A stretch of DNA of 64,000 bases from Schaalia odontolytica (GCF_024584435.1 NZ_CP102197.1:2294001-2358000); one strand, 5' to 3'; numbered from the stretch's first letter, positions 35,476-45,592 are shown. Numbers and translations: made by a program. Notes: a model not told the origin generated them from the letters alone.

Positions 35476-36449
35476 ACCTGTCCATCGATTGGCCCCTCAT
35501 GGAGTCAACGGGGGAGATCATCCTCTTCGTGTGCACGGCCATCGCCATGGTGGCGTGCGCCCTGGGGGTCCTCTTCTGCAAGAAGGCCGCCCACGCCGTC
35601 ATCTGCATGGTCGGCGTCATGCTCGGCCTCGCGATCCTGTACATCGCCAATAGCGCTCCCTTCATGGGAGTCGCCCAGATCGTCGTGTACACGGGCGCCA
35701 TCATGATGCTGTTCCTGTTCGTCATCATGCTCATCGGTATCGGCGCCTCCGACGACTACGTGCGTCAGAGCCGCGGGGCGATCGTCGGGTCCGTCCTCGG
35801 CGGGCTCGGGCTCGCTCTCATCATCGCGACGGCGATCGTGAAGTCCTCCCACGCCGCGCACGCCCCCAGCAAGGCAACCCCCACCTCCGACGAACCGATC
35901 ACCGACCTGGCGATCATGCTCTTCCAGGAGCACTGGCTGAGCATGGAGCTCGCCGGTGCCCTGCTCATCACGGCGGCCGTCGGCGCGATGCTGCTCACCC
36001 ACTCCGATCGTCTGACCGCCAAGGCCGATCAGGCGCAGACCGCGCGCTCCAAGATGCGGGCCTTCGAAGAGAAGGGTGCGCGCATCGGTCAGCTTCCCGC
36101 CCCCGGCGTCTACGCCCAGTCGAATGCGGCGGACGTGCCGGCGCTCTCGGGCGAGACGCTCGGTCCCGTCGAGGAATCCGTGCCCCGCGTCCTGCGCGTA
36201 CGCGGCCTGACCCGCACGATCGGCGAGGTCACCCCCGAGGTCTCCGCCCAGCTCACCCTCGCTCGCACCGATCGGGACGGCGCCTCCTCCGAGGCGGAGT
36301 CGCCCTACGCGATCGGGCGCACGCCCGACGTTCCCCGTTCCGGCTCCTTCGGGATGCCCGGCGCCACCGCGCCCACCGGACTGGCACAGCCCCAGCCTCG
36401 TCGCCGGCGCACAACCACCCCCACTGAGAAGAAGGAGGAGAGCAAGTGA
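35472..36449 (+). CDS. nuoJ: NADH-quinone oxidoreductase subunit J
   Basis: Membrane subunit with five transmembrane helices in the first about 180 residues. [20 protein letters not shown] (about 59-78) contains the pi-bulge helix signature. The protein has 325 residues because of a disordered C-terminal tail of about 145 residues rich in Pro, Arg and Thr, a common actinobacterial extension. Start 35472 is fixed by the ATGA overlap with nuoI. Confidence 0.95.
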   Translation: MNLSIDWPLMESTGEIILFVCTAIAMVACALGVLFCKKAAHAVICMVGVMLGLAILYIANSAPFMGVAQIVVYTGAIMMLFLFVIMLIGIGASDDYVRQSRGAIVGSVLGGLGLALIIATAIVKSSHAAHAPSKATPTSDEPITDLAIMLFQEHWLSMELAGALLITAAVGAMLLTHSDRLTAKADQAQTARSKMRAFEEKGARIGQLPAPGVYAQSNAADVPALSGETLGPVEESVPRVLRVRGLTRTIGEVTPEVSAQLTLARTDRDGASSEAESPYAIGRTPDVPRSGSFGMPGATAPTGLAQPQPRRRRTTTPTEKKEESK

Positions 36450-36745
36450 GTCTCGCCTGGTACCTCATCCTTGCGGGTGTGCTGTTCGGAATCGGAGCGA
36501 CGACGGTCCTCGTGCGCCGCAGCGCGGTCATCGCGCTCATGGGCGTCGAGATGATGCTCAACGCGGCGAACCTCGTCCTCGTGACGTTCTCGCGCATCAA
36601 CTCCAACATTGACGGCCAGATCATGGCGTTCTTCGTCATGGTCGTGGCAGCCGCCGAAGTCGTCGTCGGCCTGTCGATCATCGTGTCCATCTACCGTTCG
36701 CGCTCGACCACGAGCGTGGACGACCTGAACCTGCTGAAGAACTGA
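36446..36745 (+). CDS. nuoK: NADH-quinone oxidoreductase subunit K
   Basis: A 99-residue MrpC-like subunit with three helices. The two conserved membrane Glu residues are in [13 protein letters not shown] (about 31-43) and [11 protein letters not shown] (about 69-79). It starts with GTG 36446, overlapping the nuoJ stop. Confidence 0.96.
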   Translation: MSLAWYLILAGVLFGIGATTVLVRRSAVIALMGVEMMLNAANLVLVTFSRINSNIDGQIMAFFVMVVAAAEVVVGLSIIVSIYRSRSTTSVDDLNLLKN

Positions 36746-36760
36746 AGGAGGACGTAACGC

Positions 36761-38737
36761 ATGACCACCTTCGTTTTTGCGCAGGCCGTTGGAGCCACCG
36801 ACGTGGTTGCGGCCTCGGGGCCCGCATCCTACGCGTGGCTCCTCATCCTGATCCCGCTCGCCTCCTCCGGCCTTCTCCTGCTCCTGGGGCGGGCCTCGAA
36901 CCGGTGGGGACACCTGCTGGCCACGGCAGCGTCGTGGGCGACCTTTATCGTCGGCGCGCTCATTGCCGCCCAGATGTGGAGCGCTCCCGAGAGCGCGCGC
37001 CGCTTTACCCAGACGCTCTTCACGTGGATCCCCGCCGGTGATTTCACCGTGAACTTCGGGCTGCTTGTCGATCCCCTCTCCATCACCTTCGTGATCCTGG
37101 TGACCTTCGTCGGCTCGCTCATCCACGTCTACGCGATCGCCTACATGGCGCACGACCCGGCCAGGCGCCGCTTCTTCGCCTACCTGAACTTCTTCATCGC
37201 GGCGATGCTGACGCTGGTCCTGGCCGACTCCTACGCCGGGCTCTTCGCCGGCTGGGAGGGCGTGGGCCTCGCATCCTACTTGCTCATCGGCTTCTGGAAC
37301 CACGTTCCCGCCAACGCCGTTGCCGCGAAGAAGGCGTTCATCATGAACCGCGTGGGCGACATGGGCATGCTCATCGCCATGATGGCGATGGTCGCCTCCT
37401 TCCACTCGGTGACCTTCGCGGATGTGTCCTCGAAGGTCGCCTCGGTTCCGACCGCGTCCGCGACCGTCATCGGGTTCTTCCTGCTGGTCGCCGCCTGCGG
37501 TAAGTCCGCCCAGTTCCCCCTGCAGGCGTGGCTGGGTGACGCGATGGCCGGGCCGACGCCCGTGTCCGCGCTCATTCACGCCGCCACCATGGTTACCGCC
37601 GGCGTCTACCTGATCGTCCGCTCCGGCGCGGTCTTCGTCGCCGCCCCCGTCGCCGCGACCGGCGTCGCCGTCATCGGCGCGATCACCCTGCTCTTCGGAG
37701 CGATCGTCGGCTCGGCCAAGGACGACATGAAGAAGGTCCTCGCGGCCTCCACCATGAGCCAGATCGGCTACATGATGCTTGGCGCCGGGCTGGGTCCCAT
37801 CGGCTGGGCGTTCGCGATCTTCCACCTCTTCACCCACGGCTTCTTCAAGGCCCTCATGTTCCTGGGAGCCGGCTCCGTCATGCACGGCATGGGCGACCAG
37901 GTCAACATGCGTCGCTTCGGTGCCCTGCGAGGCGCCATGAAGGTCACGTGGCTGACGTTCATGATGGGCTGGCTCGCCATCCTCGGCGTCCCGCCCCTGT
38001 CCGGCTACTGGTCGAAGGACAAGATCATCGAGGCTGCCTTCAGCGCCCACAGCTTCGGCAGCGCCGAGGCCGCGTGGGTCGGCTGGGTCTACGGACTCGT
38101 CGCCCTGGTCGGCGCCGGGGTCACGGCCTTCTACATGTCGCGCCTCTTCTTCATGACCTTCCACGGCAAGGCCCGCTGGACCACCGAGGCCGAGGGAGCC
38201 GCCGTGCACCCCCACGAGTCCGGCCCCCTCATGACGGTCCCGATGATCGTCCTCGCCATCGGTGCGGTCCTCCTGGGCGGCGCGCTCTCCGTGGGTGACA
38301 CCTTCATCAACTGGCTTGCTCCCGCGATCGGTCACGTCGAGCACGGCCACCCCGTCCTGAACGAGTACGTGATCCAGGGCGCGACCCTCGCCCTCGTGGT
38401 CGTCGGCGCGCTTGTCGCGTGGATGAAGTACAGTCGCGACGAGGTTCCCACCTCCGTTCCCGCCGGAAACGCCCTCACCGAGGCCGCCCGCCGCGACCTC
38501 TACCAGGACACCGTCAACGAGACCCTGTTCATGATGCCCGCCAAGGGGCTGGTGACCGTCGCCAGAGTCGGGGACGCGAGCGCCATCGACGGTGTGCTTC
38601 GCGGCCTGGGGGGCGGCTCCCAGATGCTTGGGCGCGTCGTCGGAGTGACCCAGAACGGGCTCGTGCGCACGTACGCCGCCTACATTCTCGGCGGCGTCAT
38701 CATCGCCCTGGCCATCGTCCTCGGATTCAGGCTCTAA
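36761..38737 (+). CDS. nuoL: NADH-quinone oxidoreductase subunit L
   Basis: Distal antiporter-like proton pump subunit, 658 residues with about 16 helices. Conserved features are WEGVGLASYLLIGFW (about 166-180, Glu of the channel), KSAQFPLQAWLGDAMAGPTP (about 247-266), AASTMSQIGYMMLGAG and HLFTHGFFKALMFLGAGSV. GAAGGAGGACG precedes ATG 36761, one of the few strong ribosome binding sites in the operon, after a 15-bp gap. Confidence 0.97.
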   Translation: MTTFVFAQAVGATDVVAASGPASYAWLLILIPLASSGLLLLLGRASNRWGHLLATAASWATFIVGALIAAQMWSAPESARRFTQTLFTWIPAGDFTVNFGLLVDPLSITFVILVTFVGSLIHVYAIAYMAHDPARRRFFAYLNFFIAAMLTLVLADSYAGLFAGWEGVGLASYLLIGFWNHVPANAVAAKKAFIMNRVGDMGMLIAMMAMVASFHSVTFADVSSKVASVPTASATVIGFFLLVAACGKSAQFPLQAWLGDAMAGPTPVSALIHAATMVTAGVYLIVRSGAVFVAAPVAATGVAVIGAITLLFGAIVGSAKDDMKKVLAASTMSQIGYMMLGAGLGPIGWAFAIFHLFTHGFFKALMFLGAGSVMHGMGDQVNMRRFGALRGAMKVTWLTFMMGWLAILGVPPLSGYWSKDKIIEAAFSAHSFGSAEAAWVGWVYGLVALVGAGVTAFYMSRLFFMTFHGKARWTTEAEGAAVHPHESGPLMTVPMIVLAIGAVLLGGALSVGDTFINWLAPAIGHVEHGHPVLNEYVIQGATLALVVVGALVAWMKYSRDEVPTSVPAGNALTEAARRDLYQDTVNETLFMMPAKGLVTVARVGDASAIDGVLRGLGGGSQMLGRVVGVTQNGLVRTYAAYILGGVIIALAIVLGFRL

Positions 38738-38750
38738 GGGGTACACGACA

Positions 38751-40307
38751 ATGGAAAGTGCAATGGTTGCTGCTAACTTCCCGTGGCTGTCCGTCCTCGT
38801 GGCCGTTCCGGCCGCGGGCGCGGCCCTCCTCGGCTTCGTTCCGCCCCTGCGACGCGCCGCAGGACGCGTCCTCGCCCTCGCGTGTGCCCTCGTCGAGCTC
38901 GCGCTCGGCGTCGCCGCCGCCGTCACCGTCTTCGACTGGTCGGCCCCCGCCACGTACCAGGTGTACGAGAGCCACGAGTGGATCCCGCAGATGGGCATCA
39001 CCTGGTCGCTGGGCGTCAACGCCCTCGGCCTGGTCATGATCCTCCTGGCCCTCGGTCTCGTCCCCCTCGTCCTCATCGCGGGATGGAACGAGGAGGAGGC
39101 CGACGATCGCGGAGCCTACCCGGCCCTCGTGCTGGCCCTCCAGGCGTTCATGGTCGTCATCTTCGCCGCCTACGACCTGGTGGTCTTCTACGTCGCCTTC
39201 GAAGCAATGCTCGTCCCCCTCTACCTGATGATCGGTCGCTACGGCACCGGGGAGGAGGCAGCTCGCCACAGGGCCGCCATGAAGTTCCTCCTCTACTCGC
39301 TGTTCGGCGGCCTGGTCATGCTCGGTGGAATCCTCTTCCTGTGGGCCAGCGCGTCGCGCGCGGCGGACGGAGCCTCCACGTTCTTCCGCCTGGACACCCT
39401 CGCCTCGACCCTTCCCGGCGCGGCATCCTCCGTGCAGATGGTCGTCTTCGTGACCTTCATGGTTGCCTTCGCGATCAAGGCGCCCATGGTTCCGGTTCAC
39501 ACGTGGCTGCCCGACACGGCCGCCGTCGCGCGCCCCGGCACCTCCGTTCTGCTCGTGGGCGTGCTCGACAAGATCGGCACCTTCGGCATGATCACGCTGT
39601 GCCTCCAGCTCACGCCCACCGCCTCGTCGCACGCGAAGTGGGTCATGTGCGTCCTCGCCGTCATCTCCATCGTGTGGGGCGGCCTGGCCGCCAACGGCCA
39701 GAACGACATCATGCGCCTTGTGTCCTACACCTCGGTGTCTCACTTCGGTTTCATGGTCCTGGGAATCTTCATCGGATCGAACCTCGCCCTGGTCGGAGCC
39801 ATGTTCTACATGGTGGCCCACGGCGTGTCGATCGCCGCGATGTTCCTGCTCTCGGGCTGGCTCGCGCGCCGCGGTGGTACGCAGGACATGCGCGAATACG
39901 TCGGGATGCAGCGCGTCACGCCCGTCCTGGCGGGCCTGTGGCTCGTCTCGGGCCTGGCCTCGATCGCCCTTCCCGGCCTGTCGGGCTTTGTTCCCGAGTA
40001 TCTGGTCCTCATGGGGACGTGGACGGTGAACGCGCCGCTGGCGCTCGTGGCCGTCATCGGTGTCGTGATCGCGGCCATGTACGTGCTCATGCCCTACCAG
40101 CGCGTCTTCACCGGAGCGCCCGGCAAGGGCAAGGAGGAGCTGGTCGACCTTGGCGGTCGCGAACGAGGCGTGATGGCGCCGCTGGTCGTCGCGATGCTCG
40201 TCCTCGGTATCTGGTCGGCCCCCCTCGTCGGAGCACTGACTCCGGTTGCTGATAGTTTCGGCCACCCGGCCACGGCGCCGGCCGCCGCTGAAGGGAGCGC
40301 ACAGTGA
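38751..40307 (+). CDS. nuoM: NADH-quinone oxidoreductase subunit M
   Basis: Middle antiporter-like proton pump subunit, 518 residues with about 14 helices. AFEAMLVPLYLMIGRYGTG (about 144-162) carries the channel Glu. FAIKAPMVPVHTWLPDTA and SYTSVSHFGFMVLGIF are the classical signatures. Starts at ATG 38751 behind AAGGGG. ATG 38763 is an alternative. Confidence 0.97.
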   Translation: MESAMVAANFPWLSVLVAVPAAGAALLGFVPPLRRAAGRVLALACALVELALGVAAAVTVFDWSAPATYQVYESHEWIPQMGITWSLGVNALGLVMILLALGLVPLVLIAGWNEEEADDRGAYPALVLALQAFMVVIFAAYDLVVFYVAFEAMLVPLYLMIGRYGTGEEAARHRAAMKFLLYSLFGGLVMLGGILFLWASASRAADGASTFFRLDTLASTLPGAASSVQMVVFVTFMVAFAIKAPMVPVHTWLPDTAAVARPGTSVLLVGVLDKIGTFGMITLCLQLTPTASSHAKWVMCVLAVISIVWGGLAANGQNDIMRLVSYTSVSHFGFMVLGIFIGSNLALVGAMFYMVAHGVSIAAMFLLSGWLARRGGTQDMREYVGMQRVTPVLAGLWLVSGLASIALPGLSGFVPEYLVLMGTWTVNAPLALVAVIGVVIAAMYVLMPYQRVFTGAPGKGKEELVDLGGRERGVMAPLVVAMLVLGIWSAPLVGALTPVADSFGHPATAPAAAEGSAQ

Positions 40308-41872
40308 ACGTCCTACCCATGGCTACCTTCGAGGCCCCCCAGGTCCACTGGCTGAGCCTCACACCGATCCTCATCGTCCTCGGCGGAGCGGTCCTGGGCA
40401 TCCTCGTGGAGGCATTCGCCCCCGCGAAGGCCCGTCGCCCCATCGTCATCGCCCTCGCGGTTGCCGCGACGTGCGGCGCGGGTTCCGTTCTCGTTCTGCG
40501 CTGGGCGCCGGTCGTGGCCGCGCCGACCACGCTGGGGGAGTACATCGAGGATCCGCTCACCATCGCGGCGCAGTTCGTGCTGGCGGTCCTCGGGTTTGTC
40601 GCCGTGCTGGTGATGGCCGACCGGACGAGCGTCGGGGACGGGGCCTTCGCCGGCCAACCCTCGGACCGCCCCGATTCGGCGGCCGAGGAACTGACCCAGC
40701 GCCACTCCTATCAGCGCTCCGAGATCTTCCCGCTGGCGCTGTTCTCCCTGGGCGGCATGATGATCTTCCCGGCGGCGGACAACTTCGTCACCCTCTTCGT
40801 CGCCCTCGAGGTCATGTCCCTGCCCCTGTACATCATGGCTGCGACGGCGCGCCGCCGCCGCCAGCTGTCCTTCGAGGCGGCGCTGAAGTACTTCGTGCTC
40901 GGCGCGTTCTCCTCCGGCTTCATGCTCATGGGCGCGGCCCTCCTCTTCGGGTTCTCCAACTCCCTGCGCATCTCGGCGCTGGGCAGCGCGATCTCGACGA
41001 ACACGAACATGGACTGGATGGTCCTCGTCGGCGTGCTGAGCGTCATGGTCGGTCTCCTCTTCAAGGTGGGTGCGGCCCCGTTCCACGCGTGGACCCCGGA
41101 TGTCTACACCGGGGCCCCGACCCCCGTGACCGGCTTCATGGCTGCCGCCGTGAAGGTCGCCGCTTTCGCCGCGATGGCTCGCTTCTACCAGGCCGTGGCT
41201 GCCTACCTGCAGTGGGACTTCCTGTACGTCTTTGCCGCCGTCGCGGTCCTGACGATCCTCGTGGGGACCTTCGCGGGTCTCGTCCAGGACGACGTCAAGC
41301 GCATGCTGGCCTACTCCTCGATCGCCCACGCCGGCTTCATCCTGATGGGCATTCTCGCGATCCAGAAGGGCGGCACGGGCCATGTGCTCTTCTACACGCT
41401 CGGATACGGCCTGGCGACCGTCGGTGCTTTCGCCGTGGTGACGCTGGTGCGCTCCTGCGATGCGGAGGGCAACGCCTTGGGCGAGGCGACAAGCCTGCGC
41501 AAGTGGGCGGGCATCGGCCGCACCAACCCGTGGATAGCGGCGTCGATGCTGGTGTTCCTGCTCTCGTTCGCGGGCATCCCGCTGACGGCCGGCTTCGTCG
41601 GCAAGTTTGTGATCTTCTCGGATGCCATCGCTGGCGGAGTCGGTTGGCTGGCGATCGTGGGCCTCGCGGCTTCGGCGATCACGGCGTTCTACTACTTCCG
41701 TCTGGTGCGCCTGATGTTCTTCACCGCGCCCGGTGAGGAGACGGTCGTGGTCAAGTCCGAGGGCATGAGCGCCGTCGCGATCGTCGTGTGCGTTCTTGGT
41801 ACGATCGCCCTGGGGGTCTTCCCCGGTCCCGTGTTGAGCCTCCTCGAAAAGATCGTCATACTGATTCCGTGA
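40304..41872 (+). CDS. nuoN: NADH-quinone oxidoreductase subunit N
   Basis: Proximal antiporter-like proton pump subunit, 522 residues with about 14 helices. VALEVMSLPLYIMAATARRR (about 165-184), KVGAAPFHAWTPDVYTGAPT (about 252-271) and AYSSIAHAGFILMGIL mark the family. GTG 40304 overlaps the nuoM stop. Its own stop overlaps the start of the polyprenyl synthase, so the operon continues past complex I. Confidence 0.97.
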   Translation: MNVLPMATFEAPQVHWLSLTPILIVLGGAVLGILVEAFAPAKARRPIVIALAVAATCGAGSVLVLRWAPVVAAPTTLGEYIEDPLTIAAQFVLAVLGFVAVLVMADRTSVGDGAFAGQPSDRPDSAAEELTQRHSYQRSEIFPLALFSLGGMMIFPAADNFVTLFVALEVMSLPLYIMAATARRRRQLSFEAALKYFVLGAFSSGFMLMGAALLFGFSNSLRISALGSAISTNTNMDWMVLVGVLSVMVGLLFKVGAAPFHAWTPDVYTGAPTPVTGFMAAAVKVAAFAAMARFYQAVAAYLQWDFLYVFAAVAVLTILVGTFAGLVQDDVKRMLAYSSIAHAGFILMGILAIQKGGTGHVLFYTLGYGLATVGAFAVVTLVRSCDAEGNALGEATSLRKWAGIGRTNPWIAASMLVFLLSFAGIPLTAGFVGKFVIFSDAIAGGVGWLAIVGLAASAITAFYYFRLVRLMFFTAPGEETVVVKSEGMSAVAIVVCVLGTIALGVFPGPVLSLLEKIVILIP

Positions 41873-42882
41873 ACGTCCAAACACCCGATCTTCATGTTCC
41901 CGACCTCGAGTCTCGGATTACGCCAGGGCTCGAGGTCGTCGAGCGTCGTCTCCTGGAGGCCGTCTCCTCGTCGCGCGACCTGACGGACGAGCTGACGTCA
42001 CACCTGGCGGTCGCGGGTGGCAAGCGGATGCGTCCGCTCCTGACCCTCGTGTGCGCGCAGCTGGGGGAGAGCGATCGCCGCCTGGACGACGCGGTGCTGA
42101 CGGCGGCGACCGCCGTCGAGCTCACCCACCTGGCGTCCCTCTACCACGACGACGTCATGGATTCCGCGCCGACGCGGCGCGGGGTTCCCTCGGCTCAGCA
42201 CCTGTGGGGCAACAACCGAGCGATCCTCGCGGGTGACATTCTTTTCGCGCGCGCCTCCCTGCTGGTTGCCTCCCTGGGTCCCGAGATCGTTGCCCACCAC
42301 GCGCGCACCTTCGAGCGCCTGTGCCAGGGGCAGCTGAACGAGACCTTCGGTCCGACACATGGGGCCGATCGCGTCGACTTCTACCTGCAGGTCCTGGCCG
42401 ACAAGACGGGTTCCCTCGTGTCGACGGCGGCGTCCTTCGGGGCGCTCCTGTCGGGCGCGGGGCGCCTGGTCGCCGATGTCGTGGCCGACTTCGGTGAGAA
42501 GGTGGGTGTCGCCTTCCAGATCGCCGACGACGTCTTGGATCTGGCGTCGTCGGGGGAGCAGTCCGGCAAGACGCCCGGGACGGACCTGCGCGAGGGTGTG
42601 GATACTCTGCCCGTCCTGCTCCTGCGTCGCCGCCAGGAGGCGGGAACGATCGACGAGGCGGGGGCTCGCATCCTGCGTGACCTGGCGGGGGACCTATCCT
42701 CGGACGAGGCGCTGGCCGGCGTCGTCGAGCAGCTGCGCACGCACGACGTGCTGGAGGAGACCCGCGAGCTGGCCCGCCGGTGGGCGAGCGATGCCGTGGA
42801 CACCCTGGAGGCGCTTCCCAAGGGCGAGGCCAAGACGGCGCTCGTCGCCTTCGCCAACCTGATGGTGGACCGCCTGGCGTAG
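41869..42882 (+). CDS. Polyprenyl diphosphate synthase
   Basis: Elongates isopentenyl diphosphate into the long all-trans tail used by MenA. 337 residues from GTG 41869, which overlaps the nuoN stop by 4 bp. Both Asp-rich motifs are present: HDDVMDSAPTRRG with DDVMD at 94-98, and IADDVLD in the second half, plus GGKRMRP for IPP binding. A small residue (Ala) five positions before the first motif fits a medium- or long-chain product. The exact chain length is not readable. Related to mycobacterial GrcC1, which holds the same position beside htpX. It ends the operon at a strong terminator. Confidence 0.92.
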   Translation: MNVQTPDLHVPDLESRITPGLEVVERRLLEAVSSSRDLTDELTSHLAVAGGKRMRPLLTLVCAQLGESDRRLDDAVLTAATAVELTHLASLYHDDVMDSAPTRRGVPSAQHLWGNNRAILAGDILFARASLLVASLGPEIVAHHARTFERLCQGQLNETFGPTHGADRVDFYLQVLADKTGSLVSTAASFGALLSGAGRLVADVVADFGEKVGVAFQIADDVLDLASSGEQSGKTPGTDLREGVDTLPVLLLRRRQEAGTIDEAGARILRDLAGDLSSDEALAGVVEQLRTHDVLEETRELARRWASDAVDTLEALPKGEAKTALVAFANLMVDRLA

Positions 42883-42892
42883 GCGCGCGTCG

Positions 42893-42942
42893 CGAGGCCG
42901 GGGCCAGGATGCGCACCGTGGAGCGCCCCCGCCCCGGCCTCG
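42893..42942 (+). terminator. Intrinsic terminator of the nuo-polyprenyl synthase operon
   Basis: CGAGGCCGGGGC (42893-42904) pairs perfectly over 12 bp with GCCCCGGCCTCG (42931-42942). The outer arm is shared with the terminators at 19954 and 55228. Confidence 0.75.
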
Positions 42943-43066
42943 TCGCAACCCCGGTTGCACCTTGAGGTGTGTGAGGGGTCTCAGGTAAGGTGGCCCTCGG
43001 TGTTGGGGCGCTAAACTTGGTGCCCAGGTGCGCGCACTCGCGCGCGGTCACAGAAGGAGAACTTGG

Positions 43067-44578
43067 TTGGCACCGCTCAACGTCGCCGTCATCGGCGCTG
43101 GTCCCGCCGGCATCTACGCCTCCGACATCCTGTCGAAGTCGGGGCTCGAGGTCAACATCGATCTCTTCGAGCGGCTTCCGGCCCCCTATGGGCTGGTGCG
43201 CTACGGCGTCGCGCCGGATCACCCGCGCATTAAGCAGATCATCGTCGCGCTCTACAAGATCTTGCAACGCGGTGACATTCGGCTGCTCGGCAACGTTGAG
43301 GTGGGCCGAGACGTGAGCCTTGACGACCTGCGCGACCACTACGACGCGATTGTGATCGCGACCGGTGCCGATCGCGATCATCCCCTGGATATTCCGGGCG
43401 TGGATCTGCCGGAGTCCTACGGTGCGGCGGACTTCGTGTCCTGGTACGACGGAAACCCGGACTATCCGCGCACGTGGCCGCTTCAGGCCCGGCAGGTGGC
43501 CGTCATCGGCGTGGGCAACGTGGCGCTGGACGTGTCGCGCGTGCTCGCCAAGCACGCCGAGGACATGCTCAAGACGGAGGTCCCCGCCAACGTCGCCCGC
43601 GCCCTGGCGGAGAACCCGATCACGGATGTTCACGTCTTTGGTCGGCGCGGCCCGGCGCAGGTGAAGTTCACGCCGCTGGAGCTGCGCGAGCTGGGCAAAG
43701 TGCCCGACGTGGACGTCATCGTGTCGGAGGAGGACTTCGACTTCGACGAGGGGTCCGAGGAGGCCCTGCGCGCCTCGAATCAGCAGCGTCAGGTCGTCAA
43801 GACCCTGACGAACTATGCGATGGCCGACGAGGAGGAGCACACCGCGTCGCGGCGCATCCACATTCACCTGTTCCAGTCGCCGGTCGAGATCGTCGCCGAC
43901 GAGCGCGGGCACGTCAAGGCGCTGCGCACCGAGCGAACGGCCCTCAACGGCGACGGCAGCGTCTCGGGTACGGGCGTCATCACGACGTGGCCGGTGCAGG
44001 CCGTGTATCGCGCGGTTGGCTACTACTCCTCCCCGATCCCCGGACTTCCTTTCGATAGGCGAGCGGGCGTGGTGCCCAACGTCGAGGGGCGTGTCATCGA
44101 GGGAGAGACGACGAAGGACGAGTCCGCGGACGTTGTTCCCGGCGTGTACGCCACCGGATGGATCAAGCGCGGTCCCGTCGGGCTGATCGGCTCGACCAAA
44201 TCGGATGCGCAGCAGACGATCACGCACCTGGTGGAGGATGCGACGGCTGGTCGCCTGCACGCCAAGACCACGGCGGTCGGTCACGAGGCCATGGTCGCCC
44301 TGCTGGAGGAGCGCGGCGTGGAGTACACGACCTGGGAGGGGTGGGAGCTTCTGGACGCCTACGAGCAGGCGCTGGGGGAGAGCTTCGGCGAGCTTCCCGG
44401 CGGTCGCGGCAGGCGGGAGCGCATCAAGGTGGTCTCGCGCCGTGTCATGACCGACATTTCGCGTGGTGTTCCGGTAGACCCGGCCACCGCGGACCACATC
44501 GGGCAGATGGGTGAGATGGGAGTCCCCACGGCTCCCGAGCGCTTCGACGACTACACGGGACCCGGGCGCCGTATCTAG
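43067..44578 (+). CDS. fprA: FAD-dependent ferredoxin-NADP+ reductase (FprA/adrenodoxin reductase type)
   Basis: Moves electrons between NADPH and ferredoxin in the cytoplasm. 503 residues if initiated at TTG 43067, which has AAGGAG 7 nt upstream. GTG 43028 would add 13 residues and lacks a ribosome binding site. The FAD fold is VAVIGAGPAGIYASDILSKS (about 6-25), and LFERLPAPYGLVRYGVAPDH (about 34-53) is the FprA signature. The NADP fold is VAVIGVGNVALDVSRVL, and GWIKRGPVGLIGSTK near residue 367 is also family-typical. The C-terminal about 90 residues are the usual extension. It is a monocistronic gene with a GC hairpin behind it. Confidence 0.9.
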   Translation: MAPLNVAVIGAGPAGIYASDILSKSGLEVNIDLFERLPAPYGLVRYGVAPDHPRIKQIIVALYKILQRGDIRLLGNVEVGRDVSLDDLRDHYDAIVIATGADRDHPLDIPGVDLPESYGAADFVSWYDGNPDYPRTWPLQARQVAVIGVGNVALDVSRVLAKHAEDMLKTEVPANVARALAENPITDVHVFGRRGPAQVKFTPLELRELGKVPDVDVIVSEEDFDFDEGSEEALRASNQQRQVVKTLTNYAMADEEEHTASRRIHIHLFQSPVEIVADERGHVKALRTERTALNGDGSVSGTGVITTWPVQAVYRAVGYYSSPIPGLPFDRRAGVVPNVEGRVIEGETTKDESADVVPGVYATGWIKRGPVGLIGSTKSDAQQTITHLVEDATAGRLHAKTTAVGHEAMVALLEERGVEYTTWEGWELLDAYEQALGESFGELPGGRGRRERIKVVSRRVMTDISRGVPVDPATADHIGQMGEMGVPTAPERFDDYTGPGRRI

Positions 44579-44594
44579 GGCGCGCACGCTGCCG

Positions 44595-44625
44595 GAGGGG
44601 GCGGGCGGAAATTGGCCGCCCCCTC
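44595..44625 (+). terminator. Hairpin after ferredoxin reductase gene
   Basis: GAGGGGGCGG (44595-44604) pairs perfectly with CCGCCCCCTC (44616-44625), starting 17 bp after the stop. No T-run follows. Confidence 0.55.
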
Positions 44626-44704
44626 GTGGCCGCCCGACAGTGCGTCGCCGCGCACTCACACCCGACCTTCTGCTCTCTCCCAGGAGGCTTCCAGGTGATC
44701 CCCG

Positions 44705-44710
44705 TAGGAT
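44705..44710 (+). promoter_or_regulatory. -10 box TAGGAT, leaderless start of htpX
   Basis: TAGGAT, 6 nt (CCTCCC), ATG 44717. No Shine-Dalgarno sequence. Confidence 0.6.
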
Positions 44711-44716
44711 CCTCCC

Positions 44717-45592
44717 ATGGTGCATAGGAACTACCACAACGGTCTGAAGACGACGCTCCTGCTCGGAGGCATGTGGGCGCTTCTCTTGCTGATCGGCTCG
44801 CTGGTCGCAACGAGCACGGGTCGTGTCGTGTGGATCCTTGTCTTTGCGGGTCTCGGGCTGGCGCAGACCGCCTATGTGTTCTGGAACTCGGCGACCCTCG
44901 CGCTGCGGTCGATGGGCGCCTATCAGGTCAGCGAGGAGGAGCAGCCGGAACTGTATCGGATTGTTCGGGAGCTGGCGCAGCGGGCCGATCAGCCGATGCC
45001 GACCATATGGGTCGCGCCCTCGCTGACGCCCAATGCCTTCGCCACGGGCCGCGACCCCAGCAACGCCGCCGTGTGCTGCACCGAGGGGATCCTCGCGATC
45101 CTGGGCGAGAGGGAGTTGCGCGGCGTCCTTGGGCACGAGCTGATGCACGTCTACAACCGGGACATTCTCACCACGTCGGTCGCGGCGGCGATGGGTGGCC
45201 TCATCACGGCTATCGCCCAGGTGATGCTTTTCGTCGGCGGCGGTTCCCGTCGCGAGGGAGGGGCCCTGGGTTTTCTCGGAATGATCGCGATGAGCCTGCT
45301 GGCCCCGATCGCGTCGACCCTCATCCAGCTGTCCCTGTCGCGCACCCGAGAGTTCGACGCGGACGAGGACGGCGCGATGCTGACTCAGGATCCCCTCGCG
45401 CTCGCCTCGGCCCTGCGCAAGCTCGAGATGGCGACGGATCGGCACCCGATGGAAGACACGCCGCGCACGCGCAACGTCGCCGCGATGATGATTGCCAACC
45501 CCTTCCGCGGCGCCTCCGTTGCGCGGGTCCTCTCGACGCACCCGCCGATCGAGGAACGCATCGCGCGGCTCGAGAAGATCGCCGGCTACTAG
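44717..45592 (+). CDS. htpX: HtpX-family membrane zinc metalloprotease
   Basis: Degrades damaged membrane proteins. 291 residues with two N-terminal helices (about 12-32 and 36-56), the zinc-binding HELMHVYNRD (HELMH at 140-144), two more hydrophobic segments (about 152-171 and 180-202) and the third zinc ligand Glu in SRTREFDADEDGA (about 207-219). The C-terminal STHPPIEERIARLE is characteristic. It lies after the polyprenyl synthase and before yajQ, the same order as in mycobacteria as I recall. Initiation appears leaderless. Confidence 0.95.
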   Translation: MVHRNYHNGLKTTLLLGGMWALLLLIGSLVATSTGRVVWILVFAGLGLAQTAYVFWNSATLALRSMGAYQVSEEEQPELYRIVRELAQRADQPMPTIWVAPSLTPNAFATGRDPSNAAVCCTEGILAILGERELRGVLGHELMHVYNRDILTTSVAAAMGGLITAIAQVMLFVGGGSRREGGALGFLGMIAMSLLAPIASTLIQLSLSRTREFDADEDGAMLTQDPLALASALRKLEMATDRHPMEDTPRTRNVAAMMIANPFRGASVARVLSTHPPIEERIARLEKIAGY

